Source of the DNA: Thermanaerothrix daxensis
GTDB taxonomy: Bacteria > Chloroflexota > Anaerolineae > Anaerolineales > Anaerolineaceae
Length of the DNA: 64,000 nucleotides
Reading direction: 5' to 3'
Assembly (NCBI RefSeq): GCF_001306145.1
Contig: NZ_LGKO01000002.1
Span: 992,001-1,056,000 of the forward strand
In this document: piece after piece, positions 54,601-62,049 of the stretch
Layout of the letters: each line of letters begins with the position of its first letter
Numbering within the stretch: the stretch's first letter is position 1
The notes under the pieces: generated by a model
What the model was told of the DNA's origin: nothing
Databases searched by the model: none
The model's input: only the letters and a program-made list of their open reading frames with translations
Made by a program: the position numbers and the translations under genes

Positions 54601-55432
54601 GTTCGCCGTGCTTTATGGGAAATGCGGCTTCTGAAAGGGTTTCTGGCAATGCGAAACTAAAGCGATAGCGTGGCTCCTGCTGGACATTGCGGGCCACAAT
54701 CTCTTGTCCATTTTGAGCTACACTGCCTATGATGCCCTGCCCAAGACGGATGGCGTCAAAGTCCTCATGATAAGCAGGAATGCCCTTCCCGGCACCAGCA
54801 CAGAAGCGCAGTATGCCTTGGGTCTCGTCCATCTCAAAGAGACCTACGTAGTAGAAATCGAAAGTCTCCTGAATCTGTTGAGCAATCTGATGGCAAAGTG
54901 CTCTTACGTCTGTGAAGCGTGTGATCTGCGAAGTGATTGCACGGACCAATGTTAGTTGTTCGGTACGCCAAGTTTTTATGCGCTCCTGCCGAAAGGCTTG
55001 AAAGACTAACGCCAAATGGGAAGCCAGATCCCCAAGAAAGTGTATTTCCTGGTCGCTAAACACTGGACCCTTGGGACGGCTGATCAGGAGGACCCCCAGC
55101 AACAAATCGCGCAAGATCAGGGGAACAGCAATGGTCGGAGAAGTTACTGAGTGATTTAGAAGGGTGGCATCCGGTTCAAGAAGAGATGAGCGCTGTTGGG
55201 CACACTGCTTGACCAGGGCTGGGCAAGCAGGGTCGCTGAGAAGGGGAACCTCAGGTTCTCCCGGCAGGGGATATTGGGGCTCAGAGAACCAAAGCGCGGC
55301 TTGAACCCCTAACCACTCTCGGAGGCGCTGTTCAATGAGCACCATCTGAGAATGGGTGTCGGGGAGCCCTAAAAGATGTTCCCCGAGGCGAAAAATCTCA
55401 CTGAAGTCTGGAAAGGCCTTGTGCTCAGCCAT
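51623..55432 (-). CDS. PP2C (RsbU/SpoIIE-type) phosphatase with six GAF domains
   Basis: The 1269-residue cytoplasmic protein has six successive GAF-like domains at about 1-150, 165-320, 330-490, 505-670, 680-855 and 865-1045. GAF 2 and 3 are the most canonical, with GVLDLQS. A PP2C domain follows at 1060-1265 with VGGDFYDV, IGDVSDKGVPAAL, NAGHNWPLI, LLYTDGLTE and ASDDLTLIVL, all metal ligands intact. It should dephosphorylate the STAS protein encoded two genes upstream when its GAF domains sense ligands. It starts 16 bp after the RsbW-type gene. No transmembrane helix is seen. Confidence 0.92.
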   Translation of the reverse strand: MAEHKAFPDFSEIFRLGEHLLGLPDTHSQMVLIEQRLREWLGVQAALWFSEPQYPLPGEPEVPLLSDPACPALVKQCAQQRSSLLEPDATLLNHSVTSPTIAVPLILRDLLLGVLLISRPKGPVFSDQEIHFLGDLASHLALVFQAFRQERIKTWRTEQLTLVRAITSQITRFTDVRALCHQIAQQIQETFDFYYVGLFEMDETQGILRFCAGAGKGIPAYHEDFDAIRLGQGIIGSVAQNGQEIVARNVQQEPRYRFSFALPETLSEAAFPIKHGERLLGVLDLQSERPNAFHEYDLILFRSLADAIAIAFESIKLYQALSHRADRIAALLEISHTLTSILDLDRLLEEVVKAIHHWFGYPYVHLFSVHQGRRKIFYEAGSGARSKAFEEHQISYDLDDPMGIIPWVAREGKIYLTNDVESDPLYRPSPLPPETTQSELAIPLAYAGEVLGVLDLQSDHPNAFDPEDLPYLEALGASIAIAMRNAMLYRTESWRRQVADSFRDIAGLISENINLGDLLERILAELERNLPCEAAAIWLLEEPYRPETRQPPNLRLAAVHGVSAARLEQVTVEEEEERQWLEYALQQTEASIRKPLDPYDPLGKALGFPTDYSAILAPLRAGGQILGLLLFAHHTAGRYGSEALLIAITLASYAAVAIQNNRLFASAQEQAWISTILLQVAETNQTLRSAEELAETLTRLIPLLVGIRECAFFIWDDSQQAFFMLAEHGLPTLLPHHIPFDSRVPAVARLLETRSPVFIQDPAAELSLLEIDLHTNNSTYLVLPLTSRDEMLGALLVGYHPERTHVGYRFDPQLLAILQGIAQQAAMALENIRLLDARQEEAYVTAALLQVAQAIVSQTNLEDMLDTTVHLIPILVGAEACAIYLWDNEKKEYRLVKAFDQNHHHQTALEGTGYPRGQAPLLDFIHHYDTLIVCPLQHEDLPIAEWASHPLVTDEEIEANASYRLLGIPLSVKGERYGALLVRDAHYPTTSQERRLEIITGIAQQIALAIQNEYLNREMLKRERLEREVQVARQIQKTFLPTRFPEHPHWEISVYWETARQVGGDFYDVIRLPQNRWGIVIGDVSDKGVPAALYMTVSRTLIRAFGISGQPSPARILQRVNRSLVFDSPDGLFVTAIYAILHLDDGRILYANAGHNWPLILRADGRVESLPSNGMALGILTQIRLQDQTAFLSPGDFLLLYTDGLTEMFSESGEPFSEGNLIRTIKEAPRTSAIELADYIKTTLDDFRGIAPASDDLTLIVLHRKSKLT

Positions 55433-55447
55433 GAGGGGCGAGCACTC

Positions 55448-55882
55448 CTATCTCTTGCGCTTAACCATGGTCAGCGTGTTGGTGCCTTCGCTGAAATCGA
55501 AGCGAACTTCATCCATCCACTGGTGGATAAAATAAAGCCCCAAACCGCGGTTACGGCGCCGTTTGAGAGGGACATCTCGCCTGGGGGGGCGTACCTTCTT
55601 GGGGTTAAAAGGTTTACCATGGTCGCGGAGTATGATGATGAGGGAATCGGCTTCAATTTTATACTCCAATTCGATCTCACCAAGCCCTTCTCCGCCATAG
55701 GCATGTTCAATGATATTGGTGCAGGCCTCGTCAACAGCCATCTCAACGGTGTAGGCATCCAGGGAACTGAGTCCCAGTTCTTGTGTGGCCTGGCGGATCA
55801 GGGCAGCGATTTGGGCAAGACTTTCATATTGCCCTGGGAATGTATATTTGGGCATCAGCGCATCAACATACGTTTCAAACAT
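55448..55882 (-). CDS. RsbW-type anti-sigma/serine kinase ATPase
   Basis: The 144-residue GHKL-fold protein has the N box EMAVDEACTNIIEHAY, the G1 box in IILRDHGKPFNP and the glycine-rich RNRGLGLYFI. In partner switching it phosphorylates the STAS antagonist and binds a sigma factor or another target. The ATG at 55882 is chosen because the family part begins there and it overlaps the STAS gene by 8 bp. No sigma factor gene is in the window, so the final target is unknown. Confidence 0.88.
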   Translation of the reverse strand: MFETYVDALMPKYTFPGQYESLAQIAALIRQATQELGLSSLDAYTVEMAVDEACTNIIEHAYGGEGLGEIELEYKIEADSLIIILRDHGKPFNPKKVRPPRRDVPLKRRRNRGLGLYFIHQWMDEVRFDFSEGTNTLTMVKRKR

Positions 55883-56210
55883 TCGCCACGGCCGAGACCA
55901 CGTCGGGAAAAATTTTGAACAGGGTGGTAAAACCCGCAAGGTCAAGAGCAGCTTTTATGTTTTCCGGAACATTTGCCAGCACAACCTCGCCACGATTGTA
56001 ACGGCGGCAAACTTTCTGAGTGCTGATCAACGCTCTTAGCCCTGCGCTGGAGATGAATTGCAGGTCTTCCAGGTCAATCACAATGCGGTAACGCCCGGAG
56101 TTGGTAATTTGTTTGAGCCGCTCCTCAAATTCGGGTACACTTGCGCTGTCCAATCGCCCTTTTACCTTGATGAGGTCGCAACGCTTATAGGCAGTATGTT
56201 CAATTTCCAT
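55875..56210 (-). CDS. STAS-domain anti-sigma factor antagonist
   Basis: The 111-residue STAS protein has the pattern VKGRLDSASVPEFEERL, IVIDLEDLQFISSAGLRALIS, where the Ser of the ISSAG motif is the expected phosphorylation site, and a C-terminal helix. It starts at 56210 behind a GGAGG ribosome-binding site. It would bind the RsbW-type kinase when unphosphorylated. Together with the next two genes it makes a complete three-part switch transcribed as one unit. Confidence 0.92.
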   Translation of the reverse strand: MEIEHTAYKRCDLIKVKGRLDSASVPEFEERLKQITNSGRYRIVIDLEDLQFISSAGLRALISTQKVCRRYNRGEVVLANVPENIKAALDLAGFTTLFKIFPDVVSAVANV

Positions 56211-56424
56211 ATTAGGGCCTCCGGAAACCTCTGAGTGAATTCCTTCAAGGATTATATCATGAGCCATTTTTGGACAAAGCAATTACTTTGGAGATGGAAA
56301 ATAAGAACAACTTGTGCCCGTGTATTTTTGGTAGAATTATCACAACCCTTGACAAGGGTAAGTGATCTACTTGGGTTTTTGAAGAAGCAACCGACTCACT
56401 CTATGGAGAGAAAAGGATATAACC

Positions 56425-57162
56425 ATGGCTGGAAAGCAATCTCCCCAAAATGTAATTGAGGCATATCGCCGGCGTCAGCAGATGATGCCTTTTATCATTT
56501 GGGGGCTGGCTATCGTTCTGGTGGTTGTAGGGGTGATCATTATAATTGTTTCGCTAACAGGACCTAATCGAGGCGGTCTTGCAGCGCTCTTTGCTTCACC
56601 AACCCCCTCTGCTACGGCAACCTTGACACCAACCCCTACGCAGCCCACTCCCACGCCTTCCAATACACCAACAGTTACCGAAACACCACTTCCTACTGAG
56701 ACCCCCACGCCGAATGCACCATTTGAGTACACTGTCCAAGAGGGGGACACTTGTTACGATTTAGCGATCAAATATAATGTGGATCTACTGGTCCTTTTAG
56801 CGATCAATAATTTCCCATTGGATCAGTGTCCAATACGAGTGGGGGACAAGATTCTTATTCCGATCCCAGGTCAGTCCCTACCCACAGCGACGCCTTTGCC
56901 TACAAACCTACCACGGGGCACCCGCATTGAGTACTATGTGGTTGCTAACGATACCCTCGACCTTATTGCCGCGCGATTTAATAGCACCGTAGATGCCATC
57001 ATGCGGGAGAACAAACTTGAGGATAAGAACAAGATTTTCATAGGGCAAAAGCTCATCATTCCGGTAAATATTGTTACCCCGACACCCACTCGCGCACCAA
57101 CCAGCACCCCTGTCGGAACGGCGGTTCCGACCCTCACCGTAACGGCTACAGCCACTCCATGA
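56425..57162 (+). CDS. Membrane-anchored LysM protein
   Basis: The 245-residue protein has one N-terminal transmembrane helix (FIIWGLAIVLVVVGVIIIIV), a Thr/Pro-rich spacer, two LysM domains (about 108-155, YTVQEGDTCYDLAIKYNV, and 170-215, YYVVANDTLDLIAARFNS) and another Thr/Pro-rich end. It resembles the exported LysM protein at 47697-48527 in design but with the spacer before the domains. It probably binds cell-wall glycans. AAAGGA precedes the ATG. Confidence 0.85.
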   Translation: MAGKQSPQNVIEAYRRRQQMMPFIIWGLAIVLVVVGVIIIIVSLTGPNRGGLAALFASPTPSATATLTPTPTQPTPTPSNTPTVTETPLPTETPTPNAPFEYTVQEGDTCYDLAIKYNVDLLVLLAINNFPLDQCPIRVGDKILIPIPGQSLPTATPLPTNLPRGTRIEYYVVANDTLDLIAARFNSTVDAIMRENKLEDKNKIFIGQKLIIPVNIVTPTPTRAPTSTPVGTAVPTLTVTATATP

Positions 57163-57339
57163 GCATGGGGAATTATCGGGGTTTCTTGAGTTGAAATTAT
57201 CGATTGTTGCCGTGGGACCTCCGGCATTCTGAACTTCTCCACTGTGCGGGGTGCACCCTGGTGTGGTTTAAAAATGTGGAGAGCACTTGGGCTGTTTAAC
57301 GCTTGTTTGTGCTCCTATCGTCTGAAGTGATTGACTTGC

Positions 57340-58728
57340 ATGGGTGTTGCGGAAAAGAGGTTGAACGTGCTGTTTCTCAATCGTCGAGCCAGGGTCTTTC
57401 TGGCCGTTCTGTTGGTGGTGGGGGGTGTAGTCTGGTTTTTTGTGAGTGGGTCTCGGTCCAAGGCGGTGCCGCAACTTCGCCTATCTGAAGAGGGAGAGAT
57501 TGGGCAGAAGGGACCTATCGTACTGGAATTTTCGGGGGTGGTTAATACTCTGAGCGTGGAATCGGCCTGGCACATGGAGCCCGCTACTCCGGGGCGTTTT
57601 GAGTGGCGGGGAAGAGAATTGTGGTTCTGGCCGGTCGCCGGTTTTGAACCCGGCCGAACTTATACACTGGAATTGAGAGCGGGGTGGAGTTATGCAGATG
57701 GCACTCGCGTAGACAAAACGCTGCATTTCACATTTTGGGTGCGGGAGCCGCTCCTTCTCTACTTGGGCAACCCCAATCAGGCCCCTGAGGTCTATAGCGT
57801 TGCCATGGAAGGCCGTACTCCCCAGCGCTTAACCGACACATCTGGACGCGTGGTGGAATTTGCGGCTTCACCCGATGGGGAATCCATTGCTTTTAGCGTT
57901 CGTAATAATCAAGGGGGTATTGACTTAGGGGTGGTAAAGCGCAACGGCCAGAAACAGCGTCTCCTGGTGGCTTGTGGTAAAGAGCGCTGTTACCAACCTG
58001 CCTGGACACCTGATGGCAGGTGGATCACTTTTGTGCGCTCTGGAGCCGACCAGGGAGGGCAGATTAATTACGCACTGTGGAGCTACGATTTTATTGGGGG
58101 ACGGGCAACTCAATTGGTGAATGTTGCCGACATGATACCAACTTTGCCCACTTGGTCACCTGATGGGAATTACCTGGCAATTTACGATGAGGTGGAGCGG
58201 GGAATTCGTATCATTGGGCGAGAAAATCGGGTCAATGCTTTCATCCCGACCAGCGTAAGCCAATCTCCTCGTTGGTCCTGGGATAGTCAGCATTTGTATT
58301 TTGTAGTAGAGCAGATGGGTGATCTCTTACCATATCATGCGGCCTATCAGGCTGACCTGGTGACGCAAACTACCCGCCCTCTCTTTTCGGCGACTGGGGA
58401 GACCTGGGATGTAAGCACGCCTGCTGAAGCTCCGGATGGCCAGTGGGTTGTTTTCGGAAAACGCGATCTAAATGGTCCGGTGGGTAAGCAACTTTGGATG
58501 GTCCCGACAGGGTCTCTAGATACTGGCGAAGGCGCAATTCCTATAGCCACAGAGGCGCTTTTCACCATAGCGGCTTACCAGTGGGAACCGGCCGGGCGTG
58601 GTTTGGTGTATCAGCGTTATGATCTGACTTCCTCGGATGCGGTGCCCCAGGTAGTGATCTGGTGGCGTGATAGGCAGCAGAACCAGGTGATAGCAACAGA
58701 TGGGGCTTTTCCGGAGTGGTTACCCTGA
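57340..58728 (+). CDS. Membrane-anchored beta-propeller protein (TolB-like repeats)
   Basis: The 462-residue protein has an N-terminal transmembrane helix, an Ig-like domain (about 55-140: IVLEFSGVVNTLSVES, FEPGRTYTLELRAGW) and a six-bladed-like propeller with PD40 repeats such as FAASPDGESIAFS, PAWTPDGRWITFV, PTWSPDGNYLAIY, PRWSWDSQHLYFV and AEAPDGQWVVFGK. It is probably an exported binding or scaffold protein. No Tol system is in view. The ATG at 57340 is preferred over an upstream TTG. It overlaps the MFS gene end by 9 bp. Confidence 0.8.
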   Translation: MGVAEKRLNVLFLNRRARVFLAVLLVVGGVVWFFVSGSRSKAVPQLRLSEEGEIGQKGPIVLEFSGVVNTLSVESAWHMEPATPGRFEWRGRELWFWPVAGFEPGRTYTLELRAGWSYADGTRVDKTLHFTFWVREPLLLYLGNPNQAPEVYSVAMEGRTPQRLTDTSGRVVEFAASPDGESIAFSVRNNQGGIDLGVVKRNGQKQRLLVACGKERCYQPAWTPDGRWITFVRSGADQGGQINYALWSYDFIGGRATQLVNVADMIPTLPTWSPDGNYLAIYDEVERGIRIIGRENRVNAFIPTSVSQSPRWSWDSQHLYFVVEQMGDLLPYHAAYQADLVTQTTRPLFSATGETWDVSTPAEAPDGQWVVFGKRDLNGPVGKQLWMVPTGSLDTGEGAIPIATEALFTIAAYQWEPAGRGLVYQRYDLTSSDAVPQVVIWWRDRQQNQVIATDGAFPEWLP

Positions 58729-59988
58729 GGTTGGGGTTGTAGATGCAGAATGCTCGCGTTCTGGCGAGCGAACGAAGAAATGAAGCACCCCCAGGGCAAT
58801 TAGCCCGAGAAACGCAGAGGCAGCGAATGTGGCCGGATAACCCCATTGATCGGCCAACCACCCACCGACCAGCGGGGATAAAGCCGCCGCTGGTGCGATC
58901 AGGGTGTTGGCCAGGCCGACATAGGTGGGGCGCTGAGATTCTGGCCCGAATTCCAGGGTAATGGCTAAACCAATAGCCCAGAAAACAGTGTTGGCGATGC
59001 CGGTTAAGATCATGACCAAATAAAACCAGTTCAGGGCAGGGGCGAGCCATGCCAGCAAGGCGCTCAAGACGACGGCAAAAGCACCGAATTCAAGCACCGG
59101 TTGGCGCTTCCAGCGGTCAGCCAGCCAACCCAAAAGAGGATTAGCGATCACCTGAGTGATAAACAGAACGCTGGTCATGATACCGGCTTCAAATTTTCCC
59201 ATTCCACGTTCCTGGACGGCATACACCGTGTAAAAAGCAAATGCCATCATCGAAAATTGAAAAATGATTCTTCCAACCAAGTACCAAGTGAAGGGTTTAT
59301 CCTGTGTGAGGATAATGCGTACCTCCGCCCAAAAGGCTTTGGAGTCTCCAACCCTGGTCTCAACCTGGTGTTCTGGCTCACGAGTCAGGCTGATAAAGAG
59401 AAAGGAAAGCCCCATCATCAGCGAAGCCAGAAGAAAGCATAGAGCGAAATTGCCGGGAAACGCCAGCCGTTCTAATATCAAGCCGGCCAACGCAGCTCCG
59501 GCGCTTCCCAACAAATTGGCGCCCGCGGACTGCACTCCGAAGAAAGTGGCACGGTACTCAGAAGGAATGATTTTGCCAATCATATTCTGCCAGGCGTTGG
59601 CAGTCAGTCCTCCTCCCAAGCCTTGCCAGGTCAGCAATACGAAAGTGAGCCATAAGGCGGTGGTCTTCTCCAGGGTAGGGCTGAGCCAAGCAATTAGACC
59701 GAGAAACAGAAAAGGGATGCGCTCATGGATGGTCATGGACAGCACCCAGGGTTTAAAGCGGTTTAGGGCTTGCACCCTTTGTGCAGTGAAGAGTTGAGGT
59801 AGTTGCCATCCTACAATATGTATGGCGGGGATCAAGCCAACCAGGACGGCCGAATCGCTCATGGTGGCGACGTAGAGTGGGAGTACTGTGGAAAAGGATG
59901 CAAAGCCGAGGGCGAAACCGAAAAACCCCCCGTCCAGCAGATTAACCCAAAAATTAAAGCGAAAATGCCTGCGGATTTCAGTGTCCAT
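58720..59988 (-). CDS. Major facilitator superfamily transporter
   Basis: The 422-residue protein has 12 predicted transmembrane helices and belongs to the MFS_1 group. It has a central cytoplasmic loop (SLTREPEHQVETRVGDSKAFWAE trimmed) between helices 6 and 7 and a MFS-like loop 8-9 motif (GWLADRWKRQPVLEFG). The substrate is unknown. The ATG at 59988 begins MDTEIRRHFRFNF. It is separated from the upstream operon by a terminator. Confidence 0.85.
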   Translation of the reverse strand: MDTEIRRHFRFNFWVNLLDGGFFGFALGFASFSTVLPLYVATMSDSAVLVGLIPAIHIVGWQLPQLFTAQRVQALNRFKPWVLSMTIHERIPFLFLGLIAWLSPTLEKTTALWLTFVLLTWQGLGGGLTANAWQNMIGKIIPSEYRATFFGVQSAGANLLGSAGAALAGLILERLAFPGNFALCFLLASLMMGLSFLFISLTREPEHQVETRVGDSKAFWAEVRIILTQDKPFTWYLVGRIIFQFSMMAFAFYTVYAVQERGMGKFEAGIMTSVLFITQVIANPLLGWLADRWKRQPVLEFGAFAVVLSALLAWLAPALNWFYLVMILTGIANTVFWAIGLAITLEFGPESQRPTYVGLANTLIAPAAALSPLVGGWLADQWGYPATFAASAFLGLIALGVLHFFVRSPEREHSASTTPTSG

Positions 59989-60013
59989 GTTGGCGCACTT
60001 AAGGTTATATACC

Positions 60014-60041
60014 AAAAACCCCGGCACAAGTCCCGGGGCTT
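60014..60041 (-). terminator. Terminator of the rel-moeA-VKOR-acidic protein operon
   Basis: On the minus strand AAGCCCCGG (60033-60041) pairs with CCGGGGTTT (60016-60024), loop of 8, followed by TT, giving a run of five T. It lies 44 bp after the acidic protein stop. Confidence 0.8.
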
Positions 60042-60085
60042 TGGAGGGGAGGAAATTTATCTACCTGTGAGTTTCCCGGAGCGGC

Positions 60086-60316
60086 TTAGAACTCTTCTTC
60101 CTCGTCGTCCAGCCACTCTTCTTCCTCTTCTTCCAGCTCTTCCAGATCCTCCCATTCTTCAACTTCTTCCTCTTCCCATTCCTCTTCAGCCGGGGTTTCG
60201 GCGGTGGGAGAGTAGGTCATGCATCCTGAATCGGGATCGAGTTCGATGAGAGCCGCGCTACAGTACCCTTCATCCAGGAATGCACAATCAATGTAATGGC
60301 AACGAATTTTGGGCAT
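60086..60316 (-). CDS. Small four-Cys protein with hyperacidic tail (DUF1540-like head)
   Basis: This 76-residue protein starts MPKIRCHYIDC at 60316 behind an AGGAGG site. The first 35 residues hold four cysteines (C6, C11, C19 and C32 by position), spaced as in DUF1540-type putative metal-binding proteins. The second half is almost entirely Glu, Asp and Trp (EEEWEEEEVEEWEDLEELEE and on). No function is known. It is the last gene of the rel-moeA-VKOR operon. Confidence 0.75.
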   Translation of the reverse strand: MPKIRCHYIDCAFLDEGYCSAALIELDPDSGCMTYSPTAETPAEEEWEEEEVEEWEDLEELEEEEEEWLDDEEEEF

Positions 60317-60344
60317 GTATTTTTCCTCCTCTTTAATGTTGCCC

Positions 60345-60764
60345 TCATGCCTTTGCCAGTCGAACGATGGCAATTACGAATAAAAGCCCCATGACAATCG
60401 CCGAAAGCAGGCAGAACGGGCAAATCGCTTTTATAATCGCAAATTCCAGGTAAGTCAAGTAGGCTGAATACCCTGTGCCGGCAAAAGTTATCCCAAAAAG
60501 GAGCAGGCTTGTGTTTTCCTGCCAGTGTGGCTTCCATTGTTCAACCAGAAGCAGCGCTAGAATCACCAGGTAGGCCGCCGCACCCAAAAGGGCGATGGGA
60601 ACGCCCATGATTTCTGAATAGCGGCTGTTGTTGACAATATCACAATTTCCGATCCCGGGCAGGCAAAGGGCTTCTGTGTGGCTGATTTTAATCCAGGTCA
60701 GGTAGAGAGAATCAACCAGCCCCACCAAACCAAGGATGAGAATGAAGAGCCGTGAGCGGTTCAA
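60345..60764 (-). CDS. Vitamin K epoxide reductase (VKOR) family membrane protein
   Basis: The 139-residue integral membrane enzyme has four helices, the loop cysteines in EALCLPGIGNCDIVNNS and the active-site CPFC in the last helix pair, as in bacterial VKOR. It oxidises exported DsbA-like partners and passes electrons to quinone. The thioredoxin domain often fused to bacterial VKOR is absent. It starts 10 bp after moeA. Confidence 0.92.
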   Translation of the reverse strand: MNRSRLFILILGLVGLVDSLYLTWIKISHTEALCLPGIGNCDIVNNSRYSEIMGVPIALLGAAAYLVILALLLVEQWKPHWQENTSLLLFGITFAGTGYSAYLTYLEFAIIKAICPFCLLSAIVMGLLFVIAIVRLAKA

Positions 60765-60774
60765 GATTGCCTCG

Positions 60775-62025
60775 TTATTCGGAGAAGTTTTCCAGAGGCC
60801 ATATATCCACCTCGCTCCCTTTGGCGAGAGATTTTACCCCAGCCGGGACAATCAGTAAAGCGTTGGCTTGTACAAGACCATAGAGGTTTCCAGATCCTTG
60901 ATGTCCGGCTAGACGGACCAAACGTTTGCCGGTTTCATGGCGCACAATGGCCCGCAAATAACTTTCGCGACCGTCTGATTCAACCGCATGCTCAAGGATG
61001 GCTTTAACTGTTGGAGTTGGTGAGGACGGGAGCCCAGCCAGTCGGTAGATTGCCGGGCGAATGAATACCAGAAAGCCCACAAAAGCAGAGACGGGATTGC
61101 CCGGTAAACCCAACACAGGTACTCCGTGGTACTTCCCAAACAGGAGCGGTTTGCCCGGTCGGACATTAACACGCCAAAGGTGCACGATCCCTTCCTGCTC
61201 CATGAGCCCTCGCACGTGATCGTAAGTCCCTACACTGACACCTCCAGAGGAAAGGATCAAATCGGCTCTTCCTTCCACTGCGGTATCCAAAGCGGTGCGA
61301 ATGGCATCCAGTGCGTCTGGCACGATGCCCAAGTCCAGCGCTTTGCCTCCAGCCTGGTCAATCAGAGCCCTTAACATGAGACGATTGGAGTCGTAGATCT
61401 TACCCGGAGTCAGCGGAGAGCTAGGAGGAAGGAGTTCATCCCCTGAGGAAAATAGGGCAATGCGCGGTTGGTCATGTACCTCTATCTCGGATATCCCCAA
61501 GGCAGCCAGCAATCCGAGGTCCTGGGGGCGCAAACGATGACCACTGGCGAACACAGGTTGACCTTTGGCAAGATCCTGTCCGGCAGGGCGTACATTCTCC
61601 CCCGGTCTTACGGGAATGAGCACGCGAACAGTGGTTGGGGGTTGAGAGGCGGCGCTTTGGAAAGAAAGATCCGTGTGCTCCACCGGCACGACGGCATCAG
61701 CATTTTCAGGTAAGGGAGCACCGGTCATAATCCGAGCCGCACAATTTGCAGGGAGGGGCATGTGAGGAGAAACACCGGCCGGGATGTCGGCTACGACAGG
61801 TAGTTCAACAGGGTGCTCTGGTGAGGCTGTGCTGACATCTGCTGACCTGACCGCAAAGCCATCTACACTACTGTTGGAAAAAGGGGGCAAATCAAGCGGG
61901 GCTGTAATGGGCTTGGCCAGAACACGCCGCAAGGCTAAATCAACAGGAATCGTTTGAGGGGGGAGCGGCTCGAATTGAGCAAGTATTCGCTCAAGGACTT
62001 CATCTACCGATAACAAAGGCGCCAA
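60775..62025 (-). CDS. moeA: Molybdopterin molybdenumtransferase
   Basis: The 416-residue enzyme inserts molybdate into the adenylylated pterin. The MoeA motifs are FSNSSVDGFAVR, GAPLPENADAVVPVE, the molybdopterin-binding SSGGVSVGTYDHV and the late LGLPGNPVSAFV. It implies that the organism makes molybdenum or tungsten enzymes. It lies 24 bp after rel. No other moa/moe gene is in the window. Confidence 0.94.
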   Translation of the reverse strand: MAPLLSVDEVLERILAQFEPLPPQTIPVDLALRRVLAKPITAPLDLPPFSNSSVDGFAVRSADVSTASPEHPVELPVVADIPAGVSPHMPLPANCAARIMTGAPLPENADAVVPVEHTDLSFQSAASQPPTTVRVLIPVRPGENVRPAGQDLAKGQPVFASGHRLRPQDLGLLAALGISEIEVHDQPRIALFSSGDELLPPSSPLTPGKIYDSNRLMLRALIDQAGGKALDLGIVPDALDAIRTALDTAVEGRADLILSSGGVSVGTYDHVRGLMEQEGIVHLWRVNVRPGKPLLFGKYHGVPVLGLPGNPVSAFVGFLVFIRPAIYRLAGLPSSPTPTVKAILEHAVESDGRESYLRAIVRHETGKRLVRLAGHQGSGNLYGLVQANALLIVPAGVKSLAKGSEVDIWPLENFSE

Positions 62026-62049
62026 TGCGATATGCCTCCGCTGAGGAAA

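Noticed and set aside
57249-57258. GGGTGCACCC palindrome before the beta-propeller gene
   Set aside because: A 10-bp GC palindrome can occur by chance; no promoter element is placed around it.
58562-59050. Minus-strand open frame of 162 codons across the beta-propeller end and MFS gene
   Set aside because: It is out of frame with the MFS transporter, whose helices cover the same bases, and has no motif of its own.
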